Assembly: GCA_963695415.1 (NCBI GenBank)
Contig: CAVOGL010000012.1
Location: forward strand, 38,198 to 102,197
Direction: 5' to 3'
DNA length: 64,000 nucleotides
Origin: CAVXWV01 sp963695415
Lineage (GTDB): Bacteria; Chloroflexota; Anaerolineae; Anaerolineales; UBA4823
Position 1 is the stretch's first letter; each line of letters starts with the position of its first letter. Shown one piece after another: positions 38,441 to 48,799 of the stretch. The notes beneath the pieces are model-generated. The model was not told the DNA's origin, did not search any database, and saw nothing but the letters and a program-made list of their open reading frames with translations. Made by a program: the position numbers and the translations under genes.

Positions 38441-40000
38441 ATGTCGAAAAAAAGCCTGACAAAAAGTTTACTCTTACTCAATCTTCTCATCGTCCTGGCG
38501 ATGCTGCTGGCAGCCTGTGGAGGCGCAGCGCCTACAGAAGGCGCGGCGCCAGAAGAACCCTCTGGTGAAGAAGCACCCGCAGAAGAACCGGCTCTGGAAC
38601 CGGTGACCCTCACCTGGTACCTGGATGGGGCTGGTCCACTGGATGAAGTCAAGGTAGAGGAAGCACTGGCTGAGCTGCCCCAACTGAAAGCCATCAACAC
38701 GAAAGTGGACCTGATCTTCTACGATTGGGGTGAGTTCGACCAGAAGATGCAGCTGATGTTCGCCGGCGGAGAAGAATGCGACCTCGTGTTCACTGCCAGC
38801 TGGGCAAACAGCTATGTTAACAACGCGGTGAACGGCAACATCATCGAGCTCGATGAAATTTTGCCCAGGGTAGCCCCGAAATTGTGGGAGATGGTCCCTG
38901 AGAATGCCTGGAATATGAGCCGGATCAACGGCAAGATCTATGCGATCCCCAACCAGCAGCTCTGGTATGAAGCCTGGGGCATCATCATGGACAAAGAAAT
39001 TGCCGATAAATATGGCGTTGACCTGACCCAAATCAAAACCTTTGAGGACCTGGATCCATATCTGCAGGCGATCTATGAAGGTGAACCCCAGCTTGCAAAG
39101 AAAGTCCTGGGAGAGTTGAACGGAACCCATGTACATGCCCTTACCTGGGGATATGAACCCGTAATCGGACCGGGCGTCATCAAGCTGGGAGATGAAGCGC
39201 GCAAGATCATTACCTGGTTTGAAACACCCGAATACCGCCAGGCGATCGAACTCTCTTACAAGTGGCACGAAGCTGGCTATTCACCGGATGAACCGATGGC
39301 ACACGATGTGATGAACCAGGGACGCCTGATTGGTGAATATCCGATCAAGTTCCACGTTGCCAAACCGGGCGTGAATGCTGAAGAGAAGGTGATGACCAAC
39401 CGGGAACAAATATCCAGTGTGATGCAGCCGCCGGTTCTCTCCTACGTCATCCCAACCATGACGGGTGTGTGTGCAACCTCCAAGAATCCGGAACGCGCCC
39501 TGATGTTCTTTGAACTGATGTTCACGGACGAGGTAGTCTACAACATGGTCGCCAAGGGTCTGGAAGGGGACCACTGGGTGTGGGCGGATGAAGCCAACAA
39601 AGTGATCGGCTTCCCGGAAGGGGTTACCGCCGAGAACAGCGGCTGGAACATCAACCGGGACTGGATGGTCGGCAACCAGTTCATTGCTTATTATGTCAAT
39701 CCAGACCAGGTCGGCGCCTGGGAAGAGACAGAGAAGATCAACAATGAAGCCACGCTGCCGATGGATGGTCCCTTCGTGTTCGACCCAACTCCCGTCCAGG
39801 CAGAAATGACTTCGATCGAGTCCATTACTGCACAATTCAATGACGTGTTGATGTGGGGTTTGGTAAACCCGGACGACCCCGATAAAGGGATAGATGCCTT
39901 TGTCGCAGCGTTGAAAGATGCGGGGTTGGAAAAGGTTCTGGCTGAAATGCAAAAGCAGCTGGACGAATTTGTGGCTGCCAACCCGGAAATTTTCGAATAA
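38441..40000 (+). CDS. Sugar-binding lipoprotein, LplA-like
   Basis: A 519-residue lipoprotein precursor: MSKKSLTK then a hydrophobic core and lipobox LAAC (Cys26), a Pro/Glu-rich linker (about 30-52) and a large solute-binding domain with a C-terminal DUF3502-like part (VQAEMTSIESITAQF, then GIDAFVAALKDAGLEKV). ATG 38441 has GGAGG just upstream; an earlier in-frame ATG at 38363 would place the signal too deep. Last gene of the importer operon, followed by a strong terminator. Confidence 0.9.
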   Translation: MSKKSLTKSLLLLNLLIVLAMLLAACGGAAPTEGAAPEEPSGEEAPAEEPALEPVTLTWYLDGAGPLDEVKVEEALAELPQLKAINTKVDLIFYDWGEFDQKMQLMFAGGEECDLVFTASWANSYVNNAVNGNIIELDEILPRVAPKLWEMVPENAWNMSRINGKIYAIPNQQLWYEAWGIIMDKEIADKYGVDLTQIKTFEDLDPYLQAIYEGEPQLAKKVLGELNGTHVHALTWGYEPVIGPGVIKLGDEARKIITWFETPEYRQAIELSYKWHEAGYSPDEPMAHDVMNQGRLIGEYPIKFHVAKPGVNAEEKVMTNREQISSVMQPPVLSYVIPTMTGVCATSKNPERALMFFELMFTDEVVYNMVAKGLEGDHWVWADEANKVIGFPEGVTAENSGWNINRDWMVGNQFIAYYVNPDQVGAWEETEKINNEATLPMDGPFVFDPTPVQAEMTSIESITAQFNDVLMWGLVNPDDPDKGIDAFVAALKDAGLEKVLAEMQKQLDEFVAANPEIFE

Positions 40001-40028
40001 TTCGGTAACCACAAATTATCTTTAGAAT

Positions 40029-40070
40029 AACTACCTTCCTTCCATTTGGGTGGCAGGAAGGTAGTTTTAA
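40029..40070 (+). terminator. Intrinsic terminator after the second LplA-type gene
   Basis: Perfect 12-bp stem AACTACCTTCCT (40029-40040) with AGGAAGGTAGTT (40055-40066), 14-nt loop, followed by TTTAATTTAAG. Confidence 0.85.
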
Positions 40071-40180
40071 TTTAAGAGTATTCGATAAGCCGTCCCCCAA
40101 AATGTGCCCGGGTGAAAGCCGAATCATTTTGGCACCGTAACATGGCGCGTTTAATAACAATTCATTAACCGCACGAGAAC

Positions 40181-40208
40181 TTGACATGTTCCATTTGTCG
40201 CCTAAAAT
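40181..40208 (+). promoter_or_regulatory. Consensus promoter of the ParB/USP fusion gene
   Basis: TTGACA (40181-40186), 16-bp spacer, TAAAAT (40203-40208). The start site would fall near 40215, only about 12 nt before the likely ATG, so the 5' leader barely holds the GGAG at 40215-40218. Confidence 0.7.
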
Positions 40209-40226
40209 ACATTTGGAGCAATGACG

Positions 40227-41975
40227 ATGACACAGGGACCCTTGTCAATCCAGCATGCATTGGATGACTTCCATAAAGCACGCCAACGGGCGGTCGTCCA
40301 GGAAATCCTTGGACGGTTAACCGGAACAGACACCCGCTTACTCTCCTTTGAAAAGGTGCGGCAGATCCTGAAGACCCAGGGCAGCATCGAGCGTGGGCTG
40401 CAGGAAATCCCACTGGATGCAATCATAGGAAGTGTTAACCGGTATGAAGATTTCACGCGCTCATTTTTGCCCAGAAACGCAATCAGTCCTCACCGCTGGG
40501 CGAGGATCGAAATCGAGGCGACCGGTCTGGCAGGATTACCGCCAATCGAGGTGTATAGGGTTGGTGAATCGTATTTCGTGATCGATGGGAACCACCGGGT
40601 CAGTGTGGCGCGCCACTTTGGTGCGGAGAGCATCCAGGCTTACGTACACGAGGTGCCTTCCAGGGTGAATCTCACTCCTATGGACAACCTGGAAGACCTT
40701 CTGCTGAAAATTGGTCACGTACAATTTCTTGAGAACACACAAATCGAAAACCTGATACCTGAAGCTGACCTGAGGTTGACAGCGCCCGGGCAGTATCACC
40801 TGCTGGAAGAACATATCACAGTGCACCGATATTATATGGGTCTGGATTACCAACGTGATATCGATCCTGAGGAAGCTGTAACACATTGGTATGAAACTGT
40901 TTACCTGCCGGTAATTAAGATCATACGAGAACAGGGTTTACAACGTGAGTTTCCGGATCGGACAGAAGCCGACCTTTATCTCTGGCTGGCTGAACACCGT
41001 GCAGAGCTGGAGGCGGAATTAGAAATACCTGTTGAACCTTACCAAGCAGCCTCCGACCTGAAAGAGCAACAAAGTTACACATCCAACCGGCGCATTTCAC
41101 GCATGGGCTATAGAATCCATGATGCCCTCATCCCCGATGCGCTTGAATCGGGTCCACCGGCTGGGGTTTGGAGGCGGGACAAGCTATCCATGGGCGAGGA
41201 AACCTGCCTCTTTACAGACATCCTGGTTACCATTGACGGAACCGAAGCTGGTTGGCGGTCACTCGACCAGGCGATCATCATAGCAAAACAAGAAACATCC
41301 TTCCTAAATGGGCTGCATATTACCCAAACAAATAAGGAAGAAGATAGTCTGCCCCAGAAGATACGGAGTGAATTTGCACGAAGGATCCAGGAGGTTGAGC
41401 TGGATGGGAGGATGGCGGTAACGGCTGGACCGGTAGCCCGAACCATCGTTGAGCGAAGCCGCTGGAACGACCTTGTGGTGATCAACCTGAACTACCCACC
41501 GGCGAAATCCAGCCTGGCGAAAATGGGAAGCGGGTTACGTGAATTAATCCTGCGCTGCCCCAGACCCATCTTGATGGTCCCAAACACGGTCTCTGAATTG
41601 GTGAAACCTCTTCTGGCATACGACGGCAGCCCGAAGGCAGAAGAAGCACTCTACGTGGCGACCTACATCTGCGGTAAGTGGAAGCTGCCATTGGCGATCG
41701 TCAGCGTGGAGGAGAACAGGCGCGATCTAGAGGTGATGAAGGAAAGGGCATTAAGCTATACGCAACGATATGGCGTAGAGGCCAAGCTTTTTCAGAAGAG
41801 CGGATCCATCTCGAAGGCGATCCTGGAAGCACGTGAGGAAGCAGACTGTGATTGGATCATCATGGGCGGTTACGGTGATCCGCCATTGGTCAACTTGTTG
41901 TTGGACAACGTGCTGGACAAGGTGCTGCGCGAATCGAACTCATCCCATGCTGTTGTGCCGCTGATCTGGCGTTGA
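40227..41975 (+). CDS. ParB-like nuclease-fold domain fused to tandem universal stress domains
   Basis: About 582 residues with an unusual domain order. Residues about 58-148 look like a ParB/sulfiredoxin-like fold: IPLDAIIGSVNR, then a YFVIDGNHRVSVARHFG segment equivalent to the ParB nucleotide motif. A middle helical region (about 160-320) is unassigned. Two UspA domains follow, one starting near 328 (FTDILVTIDGTEAGW) and one near 470 (LVKPLLAYDGSPKAEEAL). No membrane segments. ATG 40227 is preferred over 40221 because GGAG lies 8 bp before it. A nucleotide-sensing stress or regulatory role is an inference; I know no characterised member. Confidence 0.8.
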   Translation: MTQGPLSIQHALDDFHKARQRAVVQEILGRLTGTDTRLLSFEKVRQILKTQGSIERGLQEIPLDAIIGSVNRYEDFTRSFLPRNAISPHRWARIEIEATGLAGLPPIEVYRVGESYFVIDGNHRVSVARHFGAESIQAYVHEVPSRVNLTPMDNLEDLLLKIGHVQFLENTQIENLIPEADLRLTAPGQYHLLEEHITVHRYYMGLDYQRDIDPEEAVTHWYETVYLPVIKIIREQGLQREFPDRTEADLYLWLAEHRAELEAELEIPVEPYQAASDLKEQQSYTSNRRISRMGYRIHDALIPDALESGPPAGVWRRDKLSMGEETCLFTDILVTIDGTEAGWRSLDQAIIIAKQETSFLNGLHITQTNKEEDSLPQKIRSEFARRIQEVELDGRMAVTAGPVARTIVERSRWNDLVVINLNYPPAKSSLAKMGSGLRELILRCPRPILMVPNTVSELVKPLLAYDGSPKAEEALYVATYICGKWKLPLAIVSVEENRRDLEVMKERALSYTQRYGVEAKLFQKSGSISKAILEAREEADCDWIIMGGYGDPPLVNLLLDNVLDKVLRESNSSHAVVPLIWR

Positions 41976-41998
41976 TGCCAGTATCTTTGAACTGAAGT

Positions 41999-42620
41999 TT
42001 ATATCTCTATAACTCGATAACGGAATGTGTTGATCACTCGAGTGTTTTCGTAAAGCGACTCGGTGACCGTATCGGGATGGTAATAATGGATGTGCCCGTG
42101 AAGGTGGATACGCGGCTTAAAAACTCTGTTCAGCCAGAGAAAGGAACGGATGCCCTGGTGGGTCAGGTCAGGCTGGTCGTGTATGCCCTGTGGTGAAGCG
42201 TGAGTGATAAAGACGTCCAGGAACCTGCCGTGAACCAGCCGGTTGATGAGCAGCCGGGGGACCAGGCGAAAGACATTCAGCCACATCTGGCTCTGGGTGT
42301 ACTGGAAGGGACCACCGCTGTACCAAAGACTCCCCGCCACACCGGCGAAAAGCAAGCCCATGTAAGTCTCTCGTTTTGCAGTGCATGTCCAGACCACCGT
42401 GGAATCTGGAAGCGGGCAGGTAACCACCGTCTTCTTGGATAGCCACGTGGTTGCCCTCCACATAAAAGAGTGGCTTATTGAGATGACAGATGACGTAATC
42501 GAGATAATTGGAAGGTAGATCACCGCAGCTGATAACGAGGTCAACATTTTTATACAGCACAGCCACCCTGGGGCTGTAAATTAATGGAACGACCTCATCG
42601 CTGAGGCATAAAATTTTCAT
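41999..42620 (-). CDS. Calcineurin-like metallophosphoesterase, one frameshift
   Basis: From ATG 42620 the sequence gives MKILCLSDE, VDLVISCGDLPSNYLDYV and YVEGNH, then after a shift ITHASPQGIHD and HLHGHIHYYHPD: the metal-binding set of metallophosphoesterases, here with SDE in place of the usual D-x-H. The frame breaks at the TTTT run 42374-42377; deleting one T joins CK to RETYMGLLFAGV. About 206 residues once corrected. It follows the response-regulator gene by 25 bp on the same strand. Substrate (phosphodiester, nucleotide or protein) unknown. Confidence 0.8.
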
Positions 42621-42645
42621 ATCACCTAATTGTACCGATTTTTTT

Positions 42646-43329
42646 TCAGCGGCTTGTGAACGAATATCCGATACCTGGTTCGGTAATAATATAAACCGGA
42701 TTTTGAGGATCGGTTTCAATTTTCGCCCTCAGGCGTTGAACAAGCCCCCGCACCAGATCACGGTTGCTCTCACCACTGTATCCCCAAACAGCGGTAACAA
42801 TCCTATCCGAAGGCATGACCTTGTTGTCATGCGTCATCAAGGTGAACAGCAGCCTGAATTCGAGATGGGTGAGGTGTTTTTCAGGCTCATCACCAACTTT
42901 GACAGAGTGGCTTTCAGGATCAAGTTGAACCTCTCCCCGAGTGAGCAGCGGCAGGCTGAAGTAGGGTAAATTGGCGCTCCTGCGGATCAAGACTTTGAGC
43001 TGAGCAGTGAAAAGTAAGAGACTGTACGGTCGAGTTTGCACAAGATCAATCCCCGCATCGTATAACCCGAGCTGTTCCGTTTCACCCAGCCCTTCTACGA
43101 TCATGGCGATAGGCACGCTGGTCAGTGCGCGTAAACGCTCGAGGAGGATATCATCGAGGCTGAAACCGCGAGGGATTGATAAGAGAACCAGCTCGAGGGG
43201 GTGTTCAGTCCACGACTCAACCATCTTGTGGATGTCGTGGAAATGCAACACATCGTATCCCATCTGGTGAATGATGTGGGAGAGAAGACTAAACTCCTGA
43301 GGTAATTCAGAAAACAGGGCTGCGCGCAT
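42646..43329 (-). CDS. Atypical OmpR-type response regulator lacking the phospho-acceptor Asp
   Basis: A 227-residue protein with a receiver-like N-terminal domain and a winged-helix C-terminal domain (HLTHLEFRLLFTLMTHDNKVM, then RDLVRGLVQRLRAKI) like OmpR/PhoB. In the receiver the position usually held by the phosphorylated Asp is Ser51 (LVLLSIPRGF), the acidic pair near residue 8-9 is missing, and the conserved Lys is Arg in TRPYS. It is therefore likely phosphorylation-independent. No histidine kinase is nearby. It diverges from the kimA-like gene, whose expression it might control. Confidence 0.85.
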   Translation of the reverse strand: MRAALFSELPQEFSLLSHIIHQMGYDVLHFHDIHKMVESWTEHPLELVLLSIPRGFSLDDILLERLRALTSVPIAMIVEGLGETEQLGLYDAGIDLVQTRPYSLLLFTAQLKVLIRRSANLPYFSLPLLTRGEVQLDPESHSVKVGDEPEKHLTHLEFRLLFTLMTHDNKVMPSDRIVTAVWGYSGESNRDLVRGLVQRLRAKIETDPQNPVYIITEPGIGYSFTSR

Positions 43330-43508
43330 GATTTAGATTATATCTACGAAACATGAATCCGGTGAGGCTGTTTGTATAAAGATTCATACACCGGGGGCAA
43401 AAATATCACCCGATTGGATACACCTTCATACAGTAACTATACATCCTGGTGATATGATCCATCTTCGTGTAATAAACGAACTAATCAGACATTAAAGGTA
43501 AATATTTA

Positions 43509-45445
43509 ATGGGTGTTATTGAACAATCAAACCACAACATCACGATGGCAGAAACCAATTTAGTGCCCCCAAAATCCTGGCTAAGGCACCTGATAGGTGA
43601 CCCTCTTCCCAGCGAAGCAGCCTCACACCAGACGATCGGCAAAAGGATTGGACTGGCTGTTTTTGCATCTGATGCACTCTCCTCGACAGCTTACGCCACC
43701 CAGGAAATCCTGGTTGTACTGGCTGCTGTAGGCTTAATGGGACTGAAATTTGCCTTCCCGATATCGATAGCCATCGTGATACTCCTGGCGATCGTCACTA
43801 TCTCATACCAGCAAACCATACACGCTTACCCAAATGGAGGTGGCGCATATATCGTGGCTCGTGACAACCTGGGAGAACTCCCAGCTCAGATCGCTGGGGC
43901 TGCCCTTCTGACCGATTACATCCTGACCGTGGCAGTTTCAATCTCTTCTGGCGTGGCGCAATTAAGTTCTGCAATACCTGCCTTACATCCTTACCGGGTA
44001 TGGATTGCGGTTGTTATGGTGCTGTCAATCATGTTGATTAACCTGCGCGGGGTGAAGGAATCGGGTAAAACTTTCGCCATCCCTACCTATTTTTTCCTGG
44101 CAATGATGGCGATCACAATTGCCACAGCTTTTGTGCGGTATATACTCGGAAACCTGGGGATGGTGAATAATCCACCTGAGATGGAAGTGATCGGAACAAC
44201 CCAGGCAATCGGATTCTTTTTAATCCTGCATGCATTTTCCAACGGAACAACCGCGTTGACAGGGGTTGAAGCGATCTCAAATGGTATCCCGGCTTTTTCA
44301 GAACCCAGAAGCAAAAACGCAGCTAAAACACTGGTGTGGATGTCGGTTATCCTGGGTGTCCTGTTCCTGAGCATTTCATTTCTGGCTGTCCAGATAAAGG
44401 CAGTTCCATCTGAAGCAGAAACTGTCATCTCGCAGTTAGCCCGAACTGCATGGGGAGGTAGGAATATCTTTTATATGATGCTTATCAGCGCAACGACGAT
44501 TATCCTGATCATGGCTGCGAACACTTCATTTGCAGATTTTCCTCGCCTGGGAGCGCTAATAGCGGCTGACGGATATTTACCCAGGGCTCTCACGTACCGG
44601 GGAAGCAGGCTTGTATTCTCCCGCGGCATTGTCACTCTCACCTTGATGGCATGCCTTTTGATCATTGTGTTCCAGGCAAGTGTCACCGCTTTAATCCCAC
44701 TGTATGCGATCGGGGTGTTTCTATCATTCACCTTGTCCCAGGGAGGAATGGCGCATCGCTGGTGGAAATCAGGGCGACTGAAAGCCGACGAGACCATCCA
44801 GGAGAAAGGATCTGTGGTCGAGTATGACCGCAAGTGGGTGGTTAAGATGGTCATCAACGGGATCGGCGCGTTTTGCACAGCGATCGTCATGATGGTGTTT
44901 GCGGCGACAAAATTCAGAGATGGAGCCTGGGTGGTTCTAATCCTGACTCCGATTATCGTACTCTTTTTTCAAACGATCCACCGCCATTACAAGAATCTGG
45001 CAATAAAACTCAGCCTGGAAGCTTATGAACCTCCTGTACGACTGAGAAGAAACACGGTGATCATGCCGGTTTCAAGCGTACACCGCGGCACATTACAAGC
45101 CCTGGAATTTGCCAGGCAGATCTCGACGATGTCACTGCTGTGCACGTCTCGTTAGATGCTGGTGAAGCACAGAAGGTGCTTGACAAATGGGAGCACTGGG
45201 GAGATGGTGTCAGGCTTGTTACTCTGGACTCACCTTATCGTATGCTGATGGAACCTTTGCTCCATTTCATCGAAGAACTGAATGAGAAACGGCTGCCTGG
45301 GGAAATCATCACCATCGTGGTGCCGCAGTTTGTTACCGACAAGCCGTGGCACAACCTGCTCCACGCGCAAACGGCGTTTTTCCTGCGTATGGCTCTCCTG
45401 TTCAAAAAAGGGATCGTGATCATCGAGGTGCCTTATCAGGTGTGA
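43509..45445 (+). CDS. KimA/YdaO-like APC-family potassium transporter, one frameshift
   Basis: Twelve-helix APC-superfamily permease of the KimA group: HLIGDPLPSEAA, LAVFASDALSSTAYATQEIL, AYPNGGGAYIVARDNLG, TDYILTVAVSISSGVAQL and a cytoplasmic C-terminal domain of about 170 residues. B. subtilis KimA is a K+/H+ symporter inhibited by c-di-AMP. The frame breaks near 45128, between FARQIS and DDVTAVHVSLDAG, and a one-base correction restores about 645 residues. I find no ydaO-type c-di-AMP riboswitch in the 43330-43508 leader. Its stop overlaps the GTG of the downstream polymerase gene. Confidence 0.85.
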
Positions 45446-48400
45446 CCGGCAGGGCAGTGGGCTATAATGTCTTTGTGCACCCCTACCTGCATGTACACTC
45501 CCACTTCTCCTTCCTGGAAGGGCTAAACAGCCCGGTAGAACTCGCCCAGAAGGCGGCGGAACTAGGGATCCCAGCTCTCGCGCTGACAGATACGCACAAC
45601 CTGACCGGGGCGGTTGAATTTGCAAATGCCTGCCAGGACGCAGGCATCCAACCGATTCACGGGATCGAGGTGCTGGTAAACGCGCCAGCCGGCTTGCTGG
45701 AACCCGTCCCGGGGAGCCTGGTGTTACTGGCTGAAAATGAACGCGGCTGGCAGAGCCTGTGCGAAATCGCCAGCGAGGTGCAACCACCGGAGCCGCTGCC
45801 CTTCGAGTTCCTGGCAAGCCACAGCCAGGGGCTTGTGTGCCTGAGTGGTGGAAAAAAGGGAAGCCTGCAGCGCCAGATTGAGAACGGTCAGCGGGATGAA
45901 GCGAGGGCTTTCATCCAGGAGCTCAACTCGGTCTTTCACGGCAGCCTTTACCTGGAATTGCAGAATACCTGCGCGGATGACCTGAAAACCTGCCTGGCGC
46001 TGGCATCGCTAGCTAACCGACTGAAAATCCCACTGGCAGCGTCCCACCCCGTGTATTTCATCCGCCCGGAAGATGCACGCCTGCAAAAACTGGTGACCGC
46101 CATCCGCCTGAATACAAACATCGAGGAGGTACCGGAGGCAGATAAGGCGCCGCAGCAGGCTTACTTCCCCAGCCCAGAAGAATTAAATCTAAAGTTCGAA
46201 GCCTTCCCATCTGCCCTGGATAACACGAAAGAGATTGCAGCACGCTGCCGGGGCGGTCCGCCGATCGGCATAAACCACTTCCCGGTGATCGAGACACCCG
46301 ATGGAAAAACGGCGGAAGAAAGCCTGCGCGAGCGCGCATTCGAAGGCGCTTTGCAGCGGTATGGGGCAATCAAGCCTGAAATAGAATCCAGGCTGGAACA
46401 CGAACTGGGTATCATCAACCAGCTCGGTTATGCGCCGATTTTCCTGATCATGCAGGAGATGATCGCCTTTGCCCGTATCCAGGGCATCCCGACGGCTTCT
46501 CGCGGATCAGCCTCGTCGTCACTCGTCGCCCACTGCCTGGGGATCACCACGCCTGACCCGCTGCGGCACAACCTGTATTTTGAGCGCTTCCTGAACCCGG
46601 CGCGCAAGACTCCGCCGGATATCGACACCGACCTGAACTCAAGGCGGCGCGATGAAGTGATCCATTACGCCATCCAGCGCTACGGTCCCGATCGTGTGGC
46701 AATGGTATCGACCATCAGCCGGTTGAGAGACCGTTCGGCGCTGCGCGAGGTGGCAAAAGCATACGGTTTGCCCCAGGCAAAGATCTCAGAACTGGCAAAC
46801 GCGCTGCCGTGGCGCTGGCGGGGACCGCAAGGCGACGACGATGGGAAAGACCCCTTCGAGCTGCTGCACGAACAATTCAAGCAACCGCTGCAAACAAAAA
46901 TCATCAACGATGCGGCTGCGCTGGTGGACCTGCCAGACCATCTCTCCGTCCATCCGGGCGGTGTGGTGATCACACCTGTGCCCATGCACGAGATCATCCC
47001 CACGCAACCGGCGCCGAAAGGCGTGCCGATTACGCAGTTCGACCTGGAACCCATCGAACAGCTCGGGCTGGTCAAATTCGACCTGCTGGGGATCCGCGGC
47101 TTATCCGTGCTGGGAGAGGTTGCAGGGGAACTTGCCAAGAAGAAGCGCAAGCGACCACTCGACACTCTCCGTTCTGGACGATATCCCTGAAGACGATGCG
47201 GCAACCAGCGAAACCATCCGCCAGGCACGCACAATAGGATGTTTCCAAATCGAAAGCCCAGGGATGCGGGCGACCTTGAAAGAAATCCAGGCGGATTGCG
47301 TGGACGACATCCTGGCGGCTCTGGCGCTGTATAGACCGGGACCATTGACGGGCGGATTGAAGGATGCATTCGTGCGGCGGCATCTGGGCAAGGAGCAAGC
47401 GCAGCAGCTGCACGCGGCGCTGACCCCGATGCTGGCGGAGACTTACGGGGTGATCCTGTACCAGGAGCAGGTACTGCGCATCGCCCACGAGCTGGCAGGA
47501 TTAAGCCTGGCTGATGCTGACATCCTGCGCCGGGCGATGAGCCACTTTGACCCCGGGAAGGAGATGGCGCGGCTGAGAGAACGGTTCATCCAGGGCGCAG
47601 CCGAAAAGCACCAGGTGGGTGAGGAGACGGCAAGCCGAATCTGGGAGATGATGGCAGCTTTCGCCGGTTATGGTTTCCCGAAAGCCCACGCGGCTTCGTA
47701 CGCCGTGGTGGCGTGGCGGGCAGCCTGGTGCAAGACGCATTACCCGGAAATGTTCATGGCAGCCGTGCTGGCAGGCGGAGGGGGGTATTACGGACAGCGC
47801 ATATACCTGAACGAATCGCGGCGGCTTGGGCTGCGGGTGAGGGCTCCAGAAGTGAACTATGCTGAGCAGAGTTTCAGCCTGGCGTACATCCACGGTGAGG
47901 CGGCGCTTTTCATGGGGTTGGACCAGGTACGAGGACTGACACGGCGCGCTCAAAAAGCGATCCAGCAGAAAAGACCGTTCCACTCGCTGGACGACTTCCT
48001 GACGCGGGTAGACCCCAGAGCGGTGGAGGCGGAAAACCTGGCGAAGTGCGGCGCGCTGGCAGAATTCGGGACGATCCCGGAGGCGCTGGAAAAGCTGAAA
48101 GGCGGTTGGAGAGCGGGGCAGATGAGGTTATTCGCTGACGATGCGGGGGAAAAAGATGACTGGAGCCTGAAAGAAAAAGTAGAGGCGCAGGAAGCCGTAC
48201 TGGGGATTGGGGTTGAGGCGCACCCGCTGGAGCTGGTGGCAGAAAAGCTGGGCGGGACGATCAGCACGGTGGAGGCGAGCGCTCACCTGGGAGAGAGAGT
48301 GCGGGTGGCGGGGGTGCGGCAGACGCTGCGGCGAGGGGGCACAAAGCACTACCTGACACTGGAGGACCTTGAAGGCGTGCTGGAGGTGGTGATCGAGGAG

Positions 48401-48526
48401 GCTGTATACCGGAGGCACCGGAAGGCGCTGCAGGGGCAGGGAGCGTATATCATCGAGGGGGTGATGGAGAAGGGGCGGTATGCGGAGGAGGCGAGGCTGG
48501 TGGCAAGCCGGGTGGAGGGAGTGTGA
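45442..48526 (+). CDS. dnaE2: DNA polymerase III alpha subunit, DnaE2/ImuC-like, one frameshift
   Basis: About 1030 residues. The PHP domain begins LHVHSHFSFLEGLNSP and the polymerase domain has PPDIDTDLNSRRRDEV (two catalytic Asp), VKFDLLGIRGLSVL (third Asp) and IGCFQIESPGMR; a C-terminal OB fold follows. The length, about 130 residues shorter than replicative DnaE1, fits the error-prone DnaE2 group used in SOS mutagenesis. The frame breaks near 47150 after KKRKRP. Several GTGs (45442, 45457, 45472) could start it; 45442 overlaps the kimA stop. No imuA/imuB is seen here. GC is higher than in neighbours. Confidence 0.85.
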
Positions 48527-48533
48527 GGGGGTT

Positions 48534-48662
48534 TAACCACAGATTTCACAGATTGACACAGATAAAAAACAAACCAGGGATTACGTCGCTGCGCTTGCGG
48601 ATTTCACAGATAAAAAAACAAACCAAGGATTACGTCGCTGCGCTTACGGATTGACACAGAAT
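48534..48662. repeat. Dispersed AACCACAGATTTCACAG repeat and a 48-bp tandem duplication
   Basis: AACCACAGATTTCACAGATTGACACAG is followed by two tandem copies, period 48 bp, of an ACAGATAAAA..GGATTACGTCGCTGCGCTT..CGGATT unit (acagata at 48558 and 48606). Related motifs recur at 55912-55943 and 58105-58142. Such CACAGATT-type sequences are dispersed intergenic repeats; no gene is present. Confidence 0.7.
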
Positions 48663-48799
48663 AATAGAAAACCCGATTGTCTTTCTGAAGGGGGGTGAAT
48701 TTTATTGGCGGAGTGGCGGAGTGGCGGAATACGAGAGAGTGAGGATTAAGGAAGAGCGTCTATGCCGCCAGAATCTGATTCAGGGGATTATATTTAAAA

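Noticed and set aside
43330..43508. ydaO-type c-di-AMP riboswitch ahead of the kimA-like gene
   Set aside because: The conserved motifs of that riboswitch are not visible; only a CCGGTG/CACCGG inverted repeat is present.
48534..48662. Possible CRISPR array from the tandem repeats
   Set aside because: Only two copies with a 48-bp period that includes the whole unit; there are no constant repeats with variable spacers and no cas genes.
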